Source: Mytilinidion resinicola (taxonomy: Eukaryota > Ascomycota > Dothideomycetes > Mytilinidiales > Mytilinidiaceae). From it: a stretch of 64,000 nucleotides of DNA. The notes beneath the pieces are model-generated. The model was not told where the DNA came from. It saw nothing but the letters and a program-made list of their open reading frames with translations, and ran no database searches. The first letter of the stretch is position 1; every line of letters starts with the position of its first letter. A program made the translations under genes and the position numbers. The stretch spans positions 132,948 through 196,947 of the forward strand of contig NW_022985462.1 of the NCBI RefSeq assembly GCF_010093595.1, in the 5' to 3' direction. Positions 25,903 through 36,628 of this stretch are shown here, piece by piece.

Positions 25903-26034
25903 AGTAGCGAGCTTCTTCGAAAAATGCAAGTAGAATAAAGTGAGAATGTTGAGAGGTCTGAAATTATCGGAAGGGGAGGACTCTTTCATAGGTGACAGGC
26001 CCACACTCTGATTTTTTCTCTCAAGCTCCATACC

Positions 26035-26271
26035 ATGGTAGTTCGTCAGGTTTGTGGTGGCCAAACCACGGATGGCTCCATTTGTAATGTAATCATCAAC
26101 CCAACCAAGGCCATGATTCTAGCACCCGAGGGCGAGAAGTACGAGGCCGCCTCTTGTGCATCTTTCAAGTTCGGGATAGGATGCAAAGTTCGGGAGAGGT
26201 GTTCTAGACCCATAGGAGATTCCAAGGTTGTAAGTATGTATGCTTGTGATTTGCACCGCAGCATTTCGTAA
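26035..26271 (+). CDS. small Cys/His protein, possible zinc-knuckle type
   Basis: ORF of 78 aa with a good start context (accATGg), 132 bp from the start of the M13 gene and divergent from it. It has six Cys and a terminal CDLHR: CGGQTTDGSIC near the start and ACDLHRS at the end form a C-x7-10-C ... C-x2-H pattern like the small fungal zinc ribbons (C..T..G..C...C..H). A strong donor-like GTAAGTATG near the 3' end hints that the real gene may be spliced there and continue differently. No function can be assigned. Confidence 0.35.
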   Translation: MVVRQVCGGQTTDGSICNVIINPTKAMILAPEGEKYEAASCASFKFGIGCKVRERCSRPIGDSKVVSMYACDLHRSIS

Positions 26272-26601
26272 ATTATGCTGAATCGTTCTGCGCACGAGGG
26301 TAATGGGTCGGGCTACCTCAAATACATCTATACATTTCGGGGCACAATGTAAAGGCGTCGAGGGTACGAATGTATCGTCGTTAAAACTGGAATAAGATTG
26401 CCTACGCTAATGATTTGATCAGTCTTCCAAACCAAGGTAGGAGAACAGCCGTCGTCGGGTTGACTATTGAAAGGTTGAGCCATCCAAGGGAGTAGCACAC
26501 TCGGAGCAAAGTATGTCGAGTTGGGTAGAGACGTTGAATATAAAATAGATAAGGAGGTGTAGATGAGGTAGGCGAGCGTGTGCCATAATCCCTACCTTAA
26601 C

Positions 26602-26920
26602 CTAGTGGTAGAACAGTCGCAAAATGAGGATAGATGTAGGCTAGAATAGAGGGTGGTTATAAAGAGTAGAAGCGCAGAGGGCACCCAATGCTATGCTTTT
26701 GACTATGCGGAACGGCCTCTAGGGTCCTCTACGCCCTACTGTAATCCTATAGTTCTAATATAGAGGTTCCGGAACGTGACATCGTGTATGCGAATATTTA
26801 AGAGTGTGGGGGGACTTCAGACAGTGGTAGGACAGGCGCAGAATGAGGATAAATGTGGGCTAGAATAGAGGGCGGTTACAAATGGTAGAAGATTAAGATA
26901 AAGAGGGGCACGCAGATGGG
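26602..26920 (-). repeat. dimeric interspersed repeat, copy 1 (inverted relative to copy 2)
   Basis: Read on the minus strand, this is the same composite as 39575-39994: two ~190 bp units joined by a ~36 bp spacer. Shared strings include the unit end CTAGAGGCCGTTCCGCATAG, then CCCTCTATTCTAGCCCACAT and CTGTTCTACCACTGTC. The unit at 26602-26721 is truncated at its outer end; the second starts at 26761. Unit ends are partly inverted (CTAGAGG...TTCCGGAACCTCTAG), like a MITE or a solo terminal fragment. It has no coding capacity. Confidence 0.7.
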
Positions 26921-26983
26921 GCGTAGAGGGGTACGCAGAGGGGGACGCAAAGGGTACGCAGAGGGCACGCAGAGGGTACGCAT
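26904..26983 (+). repeat. short tandem repeat (GGGTACGCAGA-like)
   Basis: About seven imperfect 10-12 bp units of the form GGGTACGCAGA / GGGCACGCAGA, directly beside the dimeric repeat. The unit sequence is also the complement of the GTGCCCTCTGCG string inside that repeat, so it may be a slippage product of its end. Confidence 0.6.
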
Positions 26984-27211
26984 CAAACAAGTTCACTCAA
27001 ATGTCACGACGATAGCAGTAGAAGTTGGAGTGAAAGAGGGTTCAATTTGGTTAGGGAAGGGGGCAGGCTATCGATGGAAAAAGCAGAAGAAGCAACAAAA
27101 GGAGTGAAAAGACCCAGCAAGCTCCACCATCACTAGCACCCAGCGTCTACTGATGTGATGTTCACACTGTCATGCACTCGAAGCTGCCATTCCAGCTGCC
27201 ATCCAATTCGA

Positions 27212-27566
27212 TCACTCTGGGCCCGTGGATGTCTGGGTAGGGGTGCTGCCACCAGGGATACGCGAACTCTTTTTGGTCACAGATCGGGTTGCTGAGCGAG
27301 GACTATTAGCGTGCATGGATGATGCGTTGAGGGTGGACAGACTCACGTGTAGGTGTAGCACTGGATGTCACGACTAAGTGCGCTTTGGGGATCGCGGAAG
27401 GAAGCTGAGCCTGCGGCTGTCCATCTGGGATGATGTTGACGGGGACTCCTGGGGGGGCCTGGATCTGGCCGTCGAGGATCTGCGTGACGGGAGAAGCCGG
27501 CAATCCAGAGGCAAGGAGGGCAGTGACAGCGAGGACGAGCGTGATCTGGGTGACCTTGGCCATCAT
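27212..27566 (-). CDS. small secreted protein with PIR-like DGQIQ motif
   Basis: The ORF starts at 27566 with a signal peptide (ITLVLAVTALLASGLPA) and then two short related motifs, TQILDGQIQAP and NIIPDGQPQAQ, which recall the QIxDGQ motif of fungal PIR-type cell-wall proteins. Read without splicing it is 86 aa, ending at 27306. A very good intron (GTGAGT at 27346, CTCAG ending at 27292) would instead give 99 aa ending in a Ser/Thr/Pro-rich tail and stopping at 27212; this model is preferred. A TATA box lies ~140 bp upstream on the same strand. A wall-anchored or secreted role is inference from the signal peptide and motif alone. Confidence 0.55.
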
Positions 27567-27703
27567 CTTGACGGAGGGCTGACAGTGTCTGAGGTGGCTT
27601 GACGTGGTGATGAAGCAGTGGAGAAGAGTGATGATCGCTGTGTGATGCTCGCTGTGGTGGATGTTGGATGAAGAGAAGAGAAGAGAAAGCCAGGCGGGAG
27701 GAG

Positions 27704-27711
27704 CTTTTATA
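27704..27711 (-). promoter_or_regulatory. TATA box of the small secreted protein gene
   Basis: On the minus strand this reads TATAAAAG, 138 bp before the ATG at 27566. A purine-rich tract on the plus strand (pyrimidine-rich on the coding strand) follows between box and start, as in highly expressed fungal promoters. Confidence 0.55.
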
Positions 27712-27765
27712 GTCGGCCGCGGGCAGGTGACGTCTTGTCGGTGGCAGGCACGTTGAGCTCTTTAC

Positions 27766-28470
27766 CACCGTCTGAGGTGGCCCAGCGACCCTACTGGGTA
27801 GGCAAGCCCCGTTGATTTTTGGGTTGGAAGGTGAGCTGGAGAACCTTAGGCAGTGGCGAAACGGTGTACAGAGCATGACATACCATGGTCGTTCTGAGAG
27901 GGCCGCGATAGTAGGGTGTAGGTATTAGTGTTAGGGGCAGGCTTCGTTGACCATGGAGTGGCACCGTCTGAGGTGGCTCAGAGAGCTTTCGGGCTCGCCA
28001 AAGCTGTGGTTTACGAATTTTCATGACCTGCCAGGGCACCTCAGACGGTGCTGAACAAGCGTACAGGTCATGGTATGCCATAGTCTGATTTCCACTGGAA
28101 GGGTTTTGGTATTGGTGTTTGGGGTTGAGGCGAGGCAGGCTTCCTGGAACATGACATGACTGTTCAACACCGTCTGAGGTGGCTCGGAGAGCTACCGAGC
28201 TTGCCAAAGCTGTGGTTTACGAATTTTCATGACTTGCTAGGGCACCTCAGACGGTGCTGAACAAGCGTGCAGATCATGGTATGCCATAGTCTGATTTCCA
28301 CTGGAAGGGTTTGGGTATTAGTGTTTGGGGTTGAGGTGAGGCAGACTTCCTTGAACATGACATTACTGTTCAACACCGTCTGAGGTGGCTCGGAGAGCTA
28401 TCGGGCCTGCCAAAACTAGTGTTTCACGAATGTTTTGAATCTTCCAGAGGACTTCAGACGCTGCTGAACA
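27766..28470 (+). repeat. tandem array of ~206-bp units with inverted termini
   Basis: CACCGTCTGAGGTGG recurs at 27766, 27962, 28168 and 28374 (spacing 196, 206, 206). In the middle copies each is followed ~75 bp on by its inverse, CACCTCAGACGGTG, so each unit holds an ~90 bp imperfect palindrome, then a ~115 bp linker (containing GTCTGATTTCCACTGGAAGG). Copies two and three are nearly identical; the outer copies are degenerate. It resembles a MITE-like element amplified in tandem. The long ORF across it is a by-product. Confidence 0.75.
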
Positions 28471-28695
28471 AGCGTACACAAGTCTCTACGATTGAAAAAG
28501 TGGAAGGAGAACGAAGTAATGAGAAGGGCACCAGTACCTGCACACCCCCTTTTTGTCGCACACCCCCTTCTTAATAAACACCCCCCCCCACTTCCTTCTC
28601 CCGCCCTATCTTTTCACTGGCTAGAGCGGCGCGGAGCTTCGTCCGGAGCTCTATTCTCACGTGCATCCGCACGTGTATCCTTTCCAATTCACTCA

Positions 28696-28870
28696 GCTGT
28701 GCGCAAGGACGCCTGCAAGGCCGTATTTGAAGCTGTACGTGAAGCCGTAGGGGAGGCTATACGTGATGCCGTACGTGATGCTCGATAGGAGGCCATTTGT
28801 GATGCCATATGCGATGCTGTACGTGATGCTGTACGTGATGCTGCATATGATGCCGTATATACAGCCGCAT
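28696..28870 (+). repeat. 12-bp minisatellite
   Basis: About 14 imperfect copies of a 12-bp unit close to GCTGTACGTGAT. One frame reads repeated Ala-Val-Arg-Asp/Glu until a TAG, another reads repeats of Met-Leu-Tyr-Val. Neither frame has credible coding context, so it is called non-coding. Confidence 0.7.
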
Positions 28871-28887
28871 GCGCAGCCTCTCCATTT

Positions 28888-29340
28888 TCATATAATGCTG
28901 TTACTTGCCGTACCTACGTGCTTAGGAGGATATAGGAGCGCATGGGCACCGGCTGGGAGGTGGCAAGGTACATCCAACACCCGTGACGTGCGCTGTCTTG
29001 AGATGTAGACGGCCTGTGGTGGCATCGCGAGTGGGTTGCAGGGTCCATCCGCTAAGACGTATCCATAAATAATAGTGCGCAGTTCCAGGGGTAGGCGGAA
29101 TAGTAGGCAAGCGTCTTGGTTGAGGGTTCGTTGGATACGGCGACGAAGTGGGGGCTGGTCGCTGTAGTATATTGGAGACGGAGAATTGAGAGGGAGAGTC
29201 AGAGAGCGGCGGAAGCGTGGTATCGTTTCATTTTCTACTGCTTTGAATCTCGATACCTTAGTTACTCGTCTTTGACTTTCTGGCTCTTTGGGGTTGTTCT
29301 TCTTTTGTCGGATACTCAATAGCCAAGACATTGTTGGCAT
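28888..29340 (-). pseudogene. remnant of an F-box-like (DUF7730-type) protein
   Basis: The minus-strand ORF of 150 aa carries DACLLFRLPLELRTIIYGYV, the usual opening of fungal F-box-like DUF7730 proteins, after a basic ~80-residue lead. After ADGPCNPL the family sequence is not followed in frame; an overlapping frame (AHVTGVGCTLPPPSRCPC) looks more like the expected continuation, which points to a frameshift. The ORF then ends at the edge of the minisatellite. It is probably a truncated relic, but a short functional form cannot be excluded. Confidence 0.45.
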
Positions 29341-30021
29341 ATCAATCTAAAAATCAGCCACCAAGAGGAGAGCTGGCTGTTGGCACTGCTAGACGATCAA
29401 TAATTTCACCTTAAGATCTTAGCAGGACAATCGCAAAGGGGTGGAAAGAACACGGTGCGATTTAGAAGAACTTGAGAACTTCAGGGTCGGTTGCCTACGT
29501 CCCCTGTCGACGGCAGACCCCGCGATTTGCACGTGATCGCTGCGAATGGTAACATCTAGGCTTCCTCGCAATGAGTCCACGAGTTCTATGAAACCGATTT
29601 ATCATGTTGCGAATAGACGACACAGGGCCAAGGCTGAAAAGTCCGATCGTAGCTTTCGATTCAAGAATAAGTTCGTATCTAAGCTCGCGGGTCCAGCTAG
29701 GATGCCTCCATGGCAAGAGACTGTCTGATATCCAAACCTCAGCAGGCTGCGATACGGATATATGCATTTTTGTATCTAGCTGCAGGCTCGGTATATAGCT
29801 CCCAGGTTCGCCCTGATGTTCCTCCATGGCCCAGCTACTGTGGGCCGGTATTCCGTACCGAAGTAGGTGGTTGGGTCCGAGTACCCAACATGTTTCTCGC
29901 ACCCGCAGCTTGAGGGTGATCTGAGGAACGCTACCCCACATCAGCGCGATAGCCTTGGAGAACGTGACGCAGACAGATAATCACGTGAGGAACTATCGCG
30001 AGACCCTGTAGCAATGTCCGG
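29341..30021. other. intergenic region with possible relic
   Basis: It holds a minus-strand ORF (29495-29941) of 148 residues that I cannot assign. It could be decayed sequence of the F-box-like gene next to it. No intact gene is recognised. Confidence 0.35.
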
Positions 30022-30111
30022 CACCGTCGGCGGTGGCCCGGCAAGCTATCTGGCTTGACAAAACTGTAGGTTTACAGTTTCTGATAAGATGCCAGAGGAC
30101 CTCAAGCGGTG
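30022..30111 (+). repeat. isolated degenerate copy of the CACCGTC palindromic repeat
   Basis: CACCGTCGGCGGTGGC at 30022 is followed by text parallel to the array (CAAGCTATCTGGCTTGACAAA, then TAGGTTTACAG) and by CTCAAGCGGTG at the right end. It lies 1.6 kb from the array and just outside the SIF2 stop, which shows that the ~90 bp palindromic part is the mobile or dispersed unit. Confidence 0.55.
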
Positions 30112-30204
30112 ATAAGCGAGTGTACAAACGCCTATCGATGGCTATTGAAACTCCTTGGTCATCGTTAATGTTCTCTACTCCTGGAGATTGATGACAGCGA
30201 CCTT

Positions 30205-32095
30205 TCATTTATTAGCATCCTCATCAGAAGCAAATAGAGAGAGCATCCATACTTGGCCGCCAATGGAGAAAGCAAGCATCGAGTCATCGTGGTTCCAGCT
30301 CAGATTTTGTTCTTGTTCTTGTTCAAGATCAGATCCTTCCGTCCAAAGCCATTTGACTTCGTAAGCTCCCCCTACGACCTTCCATATTAAGACCGAATCT
30401 TTAGTTCCGACTGCAACCAGTTCCCCAGAGTTGGAGAAGGCAAGACAGCGAGCTTGGGTGGCGAGAGGAACGGCGAAGTGGCGGTATTCTCGGAAGGGAT
30501 CTTCTGAATCCCCTACATCCCATACATATGCACCGGCAGCAGCGCAAGTACCGACGAAGCAAGGGGCCCGTCCAGAGTCGCCGGCAGGCTGCCTCAAACT
30601 TGATAGCTCCATGCCCGAAAAGAACTTGTCCGGATGTTTGGTAGTCTGAATGCCTTTTGATGTGACGTCGAGGTAGATGACTCCCATAAGCTCCTCCTCG
30701 AATGCAGCACAGATTATGATGCGATGCATTGGATCATACTTGACCGTCTCCCAGGTCCCTTCCTTTTTGAAGGAGTGTAGTAGCTTCAACTCCCCATCAA
30801 TCTGATATACTTGTACGAGATTCAAGCCACAAACGACGAATTCTGTTTCGGTCATCCAAGCTGCGTCCATGATTGCGGATTCAGCAAAGGCGGTGAAGGC
30901 TGGCATGGTGTCATCGTTTGTCCAGATCTTGATACTTCCGGCCATGTCAGTGGTCGAGACGCTCAACAAGGTCCGCGACGAAGGATTCCATCGCAGGGTA
31001 GACACCATTCCTACGACCGAAGAGATTATGCGTGAATCTCGACCTGCGTCAATGACCTTGATCAACTTGTCCGTCTTCATCGTATCTCCTTGCTCATTGA
31101 TGTGTTCCTCCCGAGCTGCAATTGCAACCTCTTCATTGGAGGTGAAACACACAGCTGTTACGCTAAAATCGTTGAGCGGGATCTGGAAATTTAGGGACCG
31201 TCGTAAATCGGTAATATCTTGGAGCCTCGCCAGGGACTTCCCTCCAGTGAGTAGAAGCAAAGGCGCGGAAGGGTCCCACAGAGTGTGCGTGATCTCCTTG
31301 TCCGGTTCCTTCGCTATGAGGTTAGTCGCTTGTGGGGCGTTCAGTTCGCGTCGGGGAGGGTAGCCGCTCTCGAGTCCGCGGCTGGTGGGGTCTTCATTCT
31401 CCCAGGGCGGGTGCTCTTCGGTTTGGATGTAGGTGCTTTGCCCGATACTGAGTGTGGATATGGGAATTTCTTCTACGACAGATGGCGATTCGGCATCAGA
31501 CACAACAGCCTCAGATTCACCACGAAGGGATGGGGTGATCTGGAGAGAGCCGTTGTGGTCAATGTCCATCGCATCGCCATTGACCTGCCGGTCCACAATG
31601 CCATTTGTCTTCTTCTGCTTCTTTCTCGTGGGCCCTCTCCGGGCTGGGGCATCTGCACCCGTACCGTTCGTCTCTTCGAACAGATCCGGGGGTGGCTGTT
31701 GGTCCAGCATTGAGCTCTCGGTGCTGTGGAGGGAGAAGGGCCGTCCATGGTCGCGTCCAAACTGATACCGGCGCTGGCCCTGAACACTGTCAGAACACGG
31801 AGAGTGGCTCGAAGGGAGGCGACGAACATCCTTCACCTCGGCCTGCAGCTTGTCAAACCAGAGGCCATCCTGCAGAATGTGGATGAGGGCGTGGGAAGAG
31901 ACGTGCTTTGCGAAAGGAAGACGGTCGGGGTTGTGGTACCAGCTGCGCGACAGCTGGACTGCCGCATTCCCGAAGCCTGGACAGGATCAGCGGCGAGGAG
32001 AGATGCAGTTGGCGCGCACGATGCTCACCAGATTCCTGGAGGTATCTCCACACGAGGTAATTGACGACGTTGGAGGAGAGCGGCTCAACCGGCAT
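30205..32095 (-). CDS. SIF2: LisH-WD40 protein, SIF2/TBL1-like
   Basis: Two exons, 32095-32029 and 31976-30205, 612 aa. Exon 1 encodes a LisH motif (SSNVVNYLVWRYLQESG) that continues into exon 2 (FGNAAVQLSRSW, then SSHALIHILQDGLWFD). A linker with a nuclear-type basic patch (GPTRKKQKKTNG) and acidic stretches precedes ~8 WD-type blades (from about residue 240), e.g. TLWDPSAPLLLLTGG and SIKIWTNDDTMP. Yeast Sif2 is a subunit of the Set3 histone deacetylase complex; TBL1/TBLR1 are the animal equivalents in NCoR/SMRT. A nuclear corepressor role is inferred from this architecture. The gene shares a ~500 bp head-to-head promoter with the TMEM115-like gene. Confidence 0.88.
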
Positions 32096-32593
32096 TGCGC
32101 ATGGCCGTCGCAGAACGCGCGTGCTCAGCAAACAAGGTGGTCGCGTCAAGAAGGGCTCGGAACGGGGGAGCAGACGATGCGCAGGTGGCGATAAGATTTG
32201 GCGGTGGGATTTGGGGCTGGAGTCGGGCGGGAGACGCGGCGGATGAGGATGAGGATAGCTGCAGTGGAGTCTCTGGTGCCTCTCACGTGCCTCTGTCCTG
32301 CGCTACGGCTACGGCTAGTTAGACTGCTAGGGCCGAAAGAATGGGCCGACCGGGAGACGATCGGCCTCGGGGACGCCCCAGCAAAGCCACGCCCAAGCCA
32401 AGCCAGACGTTCACGACACGGCATCGTCTGCACTCGCCCTCCACCACGCCGAATTCACTCCCGGCGCCCTCTCCGTGCCGTGCACCCTATCCGGAGCCGT
32501 CCCGTCCTTTTCTATTACCAGCGGCCTCTCTATCCCACAACACCCTTCACGCAGCTTGGGAACGACTGGCTAGGCAGCACCTTTACTGACGCC

Positions 32594-33754
32594 ATGGCAC
32601 CGCGCATCAACCTTCCGCCCTTAACGCGGAGCCTTCTCGTGTCGCTCGTCGTCCTCACAGTCCTCAACGCTCTCCTGCGGCCCCAGGACGACTGGGTCTC
32701 CAAGGTTGAGAAGCCCATCGTGGGCGTAGGAGATGGCGTGCCATACCTCGCCATTGTGCCAGGAGTGTCAATAATATACCCTTGGGTGTTTCTGCTAGCC
32801 ACCGTGGTCGAGCAGAATGTCTTCGGCCTCGTAATCACTGGGTTGACTGTCTTCTACGGCGGACGGTACCTGGAACGGGCATGGAGCTCCACCGAGTTCA
32901 CAAAGTTCATCCTCTTCGTCGCCATGATACCCAATCTTCTGACCTTCCTGATCTACATCCTCTCCTTCGTCATCTCCAAGTCCGATGCCGCGTTGTAAGC
33001 GCTCCCTCCTCACTACCCCCATTCCCCCCTAATAACGCGCTCCAGAACCACCACCATCTCCGGCGGCGTCGCCCTCCAAGCTGCCTTCCTCGTCTCCTTC
33101 AAGCAGCTCGTCCCCGAGCACACCGTCGCCATCCTCAAAGGCCTCATCCGCATGCGCGTAAAGCACTTCCCCGCCATCTTCTTGCTCGCCAATACCATCT
33201 CCGGCGTCCTATTCGGTACCGAAACCGCCCTCTTCCTCTCCTGGTTCGGCTTCTTCACCGCCTGGATCTACCTCCGCTTCTATCGCCTCTCGCCCAGCAT
33301 CTCCTCCGCTGCCACTGGCGACGGCAGCACCATGAAGGGCGACGCCTCCGACACCTTCGCCTTCGCGTACTTCTTCCCCGAGCCGATCCATACCCCGATC
33401 TCGAAGCTCGCGGACTCGGTCTACAGCACCCTGATCACCCTGCGGGTCCTCAAGCCCTTCTCAGACTCGGACGTCGACGCTGGAAACGAGCAAGCGCACG
33501 CGCGAGCGGAGGGCGGGCTACCGAGTCTGATGAACCCCAACGGACGAAGCGGACGTGGCGGCGGCCGGCGCGAGGAGGCGGAACGGAGACGCGCACTTGC
33601 TCTAAAAGCACTAGACCAGCGTCTCCACGCAGCAGCGAGCAAGCCCGTGGCACCGGCGCCCCAGGCACCGCAAGCAGCGCACATGCTAGGCGAGACGAAC
33701 TACGAGCCGGAGCGGCACGGTGAGCAGCGGGAAGGGGAAGCAGGGCGGTCATGA
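32594..33754 (+). CDS. TMEM115-like (DUF1751) rhomboid-fold membrane protein
   Basis: Two exons, 32594-32994 and 33046-33754, 369 aa. About six hydrophobic helices are visible: SLLVSLVVLTVLNALL, YPWVFLLATVVEQ, FGLVITGLTVFYGG, ILFVAMIPNLLTFLIYIL, then two around FLLANTISGVLFG and ALFLSWFGFFTAWIYL. YLERAWSSTEF and the later FLSWFGFFTAWIYLRFYR follow the DUF1751/TMEM115 pattern (yeast YOL107W). It lacks the rhomboid Ser/His dyad in the segments read, as expected for a pseudoprotease. The animal homologue sits in the Golgi and affects retrograde traffic. The C-terminal ~140 residues are hydrophilic and Arg/Ala-rich. The frame is open upstream of the chosen ATG but that stretch is not protein-like. 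Confidence 0.85.
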
Positions 33755-34668
33755 GAACCACAATTATTGTGAAGTTCGACACTAAGGATGTTTTGTAAGA
33801 GAAGGGATGTTCTATATCTCCGCAATTGGTTTCTCGAGCATTTGGTATTGGGCGGGCAAAGGCGTTCTAAGATTCTGCGCGTAGATACCACTGTCTTGGT
33901 GTATTGTTCTACTGCTTACCTCGCTGGGCCACCCCCGACAACGTCAATTGATTGTAATCTCCAGGCGAAACCTGCCACTCTGATTTCCGTGCTCGAGATT
34001 GTGGCATCACCTGTTTTCGCATTGGGCTGGAAGGCTGACATTCGTTTCCACGGTTAACGAAAGGCTAGTGCGAATACCGCGCGCGTCGCTGGGACAGACT
34101 CGTCTCGGCGTGAAAAAGTATAGACGGCCCTCTGTCAACTTGCACCGTAGGACCGATATCGTCCTTTTCGATCGCTGCAGAACCCCATCTGACGTGGTCT
34201 AGTCGAGAGCTAGGTTGACAAGCCACCCGGAAGCAGCCTCGCCAATCTCACTCCCAAACACCACCCCCGCAAGCCCAACGCTTCCCCAGATTCCAAGATG
34301 CTGACTCTGATTCTAGGCCTGTGCCAGGACGCATATCACGCCAGACCATGCTGATTCCGGCAACGATCCATATCCGCAGCCGACAAACCTCAAAATCCCA
34401 CCCGGTCCCGATGCCACCGAAAATTGCCGGCCACCCCTCATACTCGTGTGGAACACATACGATGGCATACTTAATACCAAGTTACCCCGTGGGGAAAGCA
34501 CTTAGGGCAAGCATGGGCAGTCCGGGTCCTCGGAAATAGTGATTGCCGTTTGTTTGGAAATTCTGGGTGTGCTATGAGCGTTGTCGTTTGTTCATTGATT
34601 TTTGCGCAACACTGACGAGAGGATTGGAATACTCGAATCCCGCACTACTCTGCTGATAAGCAATATCA
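33755..34668. other. intergenic region
   Basis: About 0.9 kb between two plus-strand genes. It should hold the 3' UTR of the membrane-protein gene and the promoter of the MFS gene. Only short, unconvincing ORFs are present. Confidence 0.45.
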
Positions 34669-34674
34669 TATAAA
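34669..34674 (+). promoter_or_regulatory. TATA box of the MFS transporter gene
   Basis: TATAAA, 52 bp before the ATG at 34726. This close spacing implies a very short 5' leader. Confidence 0.5.
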
Positions 34675-34725
34675 GAGTCGATACTTCCAGCTCCTGATAC
34701 GCAGAGGAGACTGGAATCTGTCACA

Positions 34726-36628
34726 ATGGCTACAGAAGCGGCCGAGCCAAAACCCACCATGGACCACCAAGAAAGCATCCACGAAGGCCACGACGAGATA
34801 CACGCATCCAAGCACGTCCTCCGCGCCCATGGCGACATCCTCGCTCAAGAAGCTCTCGGAGACGATCTCCCGCCAGGCTATTTCACGAGTCTCCAGTTCA
34901 TCGGCACTGCATTCGTAAAGACACCGTTCCTACTACTCTGCCCACTGAATCCTACATACTAACAACTCCCACCAACAGGGCGTCGGTCTCAGTTGCGGCA
35001 ACGGCTACCTGGGCTGGACCCTGGCGTCCAACAGCCTCACAGCCATCGACGCGGAGCTCGGTCCCTCCAAGAACCTCCTCTGGGTCCCCCTCGCCTACAT
35101 CGTGACCAGCGCCGTCGGATGGGTGCTCTTCGGACGGCTCTCTGACATCTTCGGCCGCCGCTGGTTTTACATCTCCGGCGACGTGCTGGGACTCATCGGC
35201 TGCATCATCGCGGCGACTGCGCAGAACATGAGCGCCATGATCGTCTCCAACGTCTTCATAGGCTTCGGTGCCGCGATCCAGCAGTCGTACGGCACCGTAA
35301 TCCAGGAGCTAGTCCCGCTGAAAGCGCGAGGCGTTATGGCGGCCTTCGTGCTCACGGTTGTGACGCCCGGCGCCGTGTTTGGCCCTATCATCGCGAAGTC
35401 GTTCATCGCGCACACGAGCGCTGGGTGGCGGTGGGATTACTACCTCACCATTATCACAAACGTACTCGCTGGACTGCTGCTCCTTGTCTTTTACCACCCC
35501 CCAACCTTCGAAATGCTCCACATGGGCAAGACCAAGTGGCAGAAGATCAAAGCCCTTGACTTCGGCGGCATCTTCATCTTCATGGCAGGCGAAGTGCTCT
35601 TCCTGCTCGGCATCAACTGGGGCGGCCAACTCTACCCCTGGAAATCCGCCCAAGTCATCGTCTGCATCGTGCTCGGCTTCTTCATCATCGTCGCGCTGGT
35701 CTTCTACGAGGCCTTCGTCCCGGCCGACCCCCTCATCCCCGTCTCCCTACTGCGGAATGTCCAGTTCATGATGTTCGTCGTCTGCGCCTGCATCGGCGGC
35801 ATGATCTACTACGCCCTCGGCATCGTGTGGCCCCAAACGGTCGCGACCCTCTTCACCACCGACCTCATCCACCAAGGGTGGCTCTCCGTGTCCGCAACCG
35901 GCGGCAACCAGCTCGGCAACATATGCTGCGGGCTTGCCTTCGCCCCGATCGGCCACGTCCGCTACCAGCTCATCATCGCGGCCATATGCATGACCGCCTT
36001 CGTCGCCTCGCTAGCCAGCACGACGCAGCACTCCCAGTCCCGCTCCATCGCCCTCTCCATAGTCGGGACCTGGTTCGCCGGCTTCGTCGAAGTCATCCCC
36101 ATCGTCTCGATCCCGTTCACGACGGCGCCTGAGGACATTGGCCTCGCCATTGGCGTCATGGGCGCCATCCGCGCGTCAGCCGGTGCAATTGCGACGGCCG
36201 TCTACGTGTCTATCCTCAATAATCGCGACACGACGCTCTCCGCGAAACTCATCCCCGCTGCTGTGCTCGAGGCCGGGCTGCCCGCGTCCTCGCTGCCTGC
36301 ACTGTTCAAGGCGATTGCGGCGGGCACAGCGGACGCGTTGGCGGCGGTGCCGGGGTTTAATGCGGCGGTGGGCGCGGCGCTGACGCTGGCGGAGAAGAAC
36401 GCGTTCTCGGGCGCGATAAAGACTGTGTTTTTGGCGACGATTTCGTTTGGGATGTGTGGGGTTATTGCGAGTCTATTTGTCAAGAATATCGATCATTTGC
36501 TGACGGGAGATGTGGTGCGGAAGTTGCATAGGCGGAATGTGAGGGAGATTCATGAGGCGGTTGTAGACGATGAGGGGGAGGTGGAAGGGAGAGAGAAGGG
36601 AGCTGGCGCGGGTGTGGAGGCGGTCTGA
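34726..36628 (+). CDS. major facilitator efflux pump, TRI12 / siderophore-type
   Basis: Two exons, 34726-34914 and 34979-36628, 612 aa; the intron has a clear CTAAC branch site. A hydrophilic N-terminus with LPPGYFTSLQFIGTAF is followed by about 14 helices. Loop 2-3 carries the MFS motif A variant GRLSDIFGRRWFY; later helices include GIVWPQTVATLF and FAGFVEVIPIVSIPF. Length, the LPPGYF...G lead and helix count match the fungal TRI12 family (PF06609), which includes the trichothecene pump and siderophore transporters. No biosynthetic cluster lies beside it, so the substrate is unknown. It may export a toxic small molecule or move a siderophore. Confidence 0.88.

Noticed and set aside
27791..28207. 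138-residue minus-strand ORF over the palindromic array
   Set aside because: It reads through repeat units and does not recur intact in each copy.
28492..28788. ORF with Ala-Val-Arg-Glu repeats
   Set aside because: It is the translation of the 12-bp minisatellite with a low-complexity lead; no coding evidence outside the repeat.
28720..28870. Possible CRISPR-like array
   Set aside because: Units are 12 bp without unique spacers, and the window is eukaryotic.
31726..32246. Plus-strand ORFs over the SIF2 5' region
   Set aside because: They are antisense to the LisH exon and its promoter, which are strongly supported.
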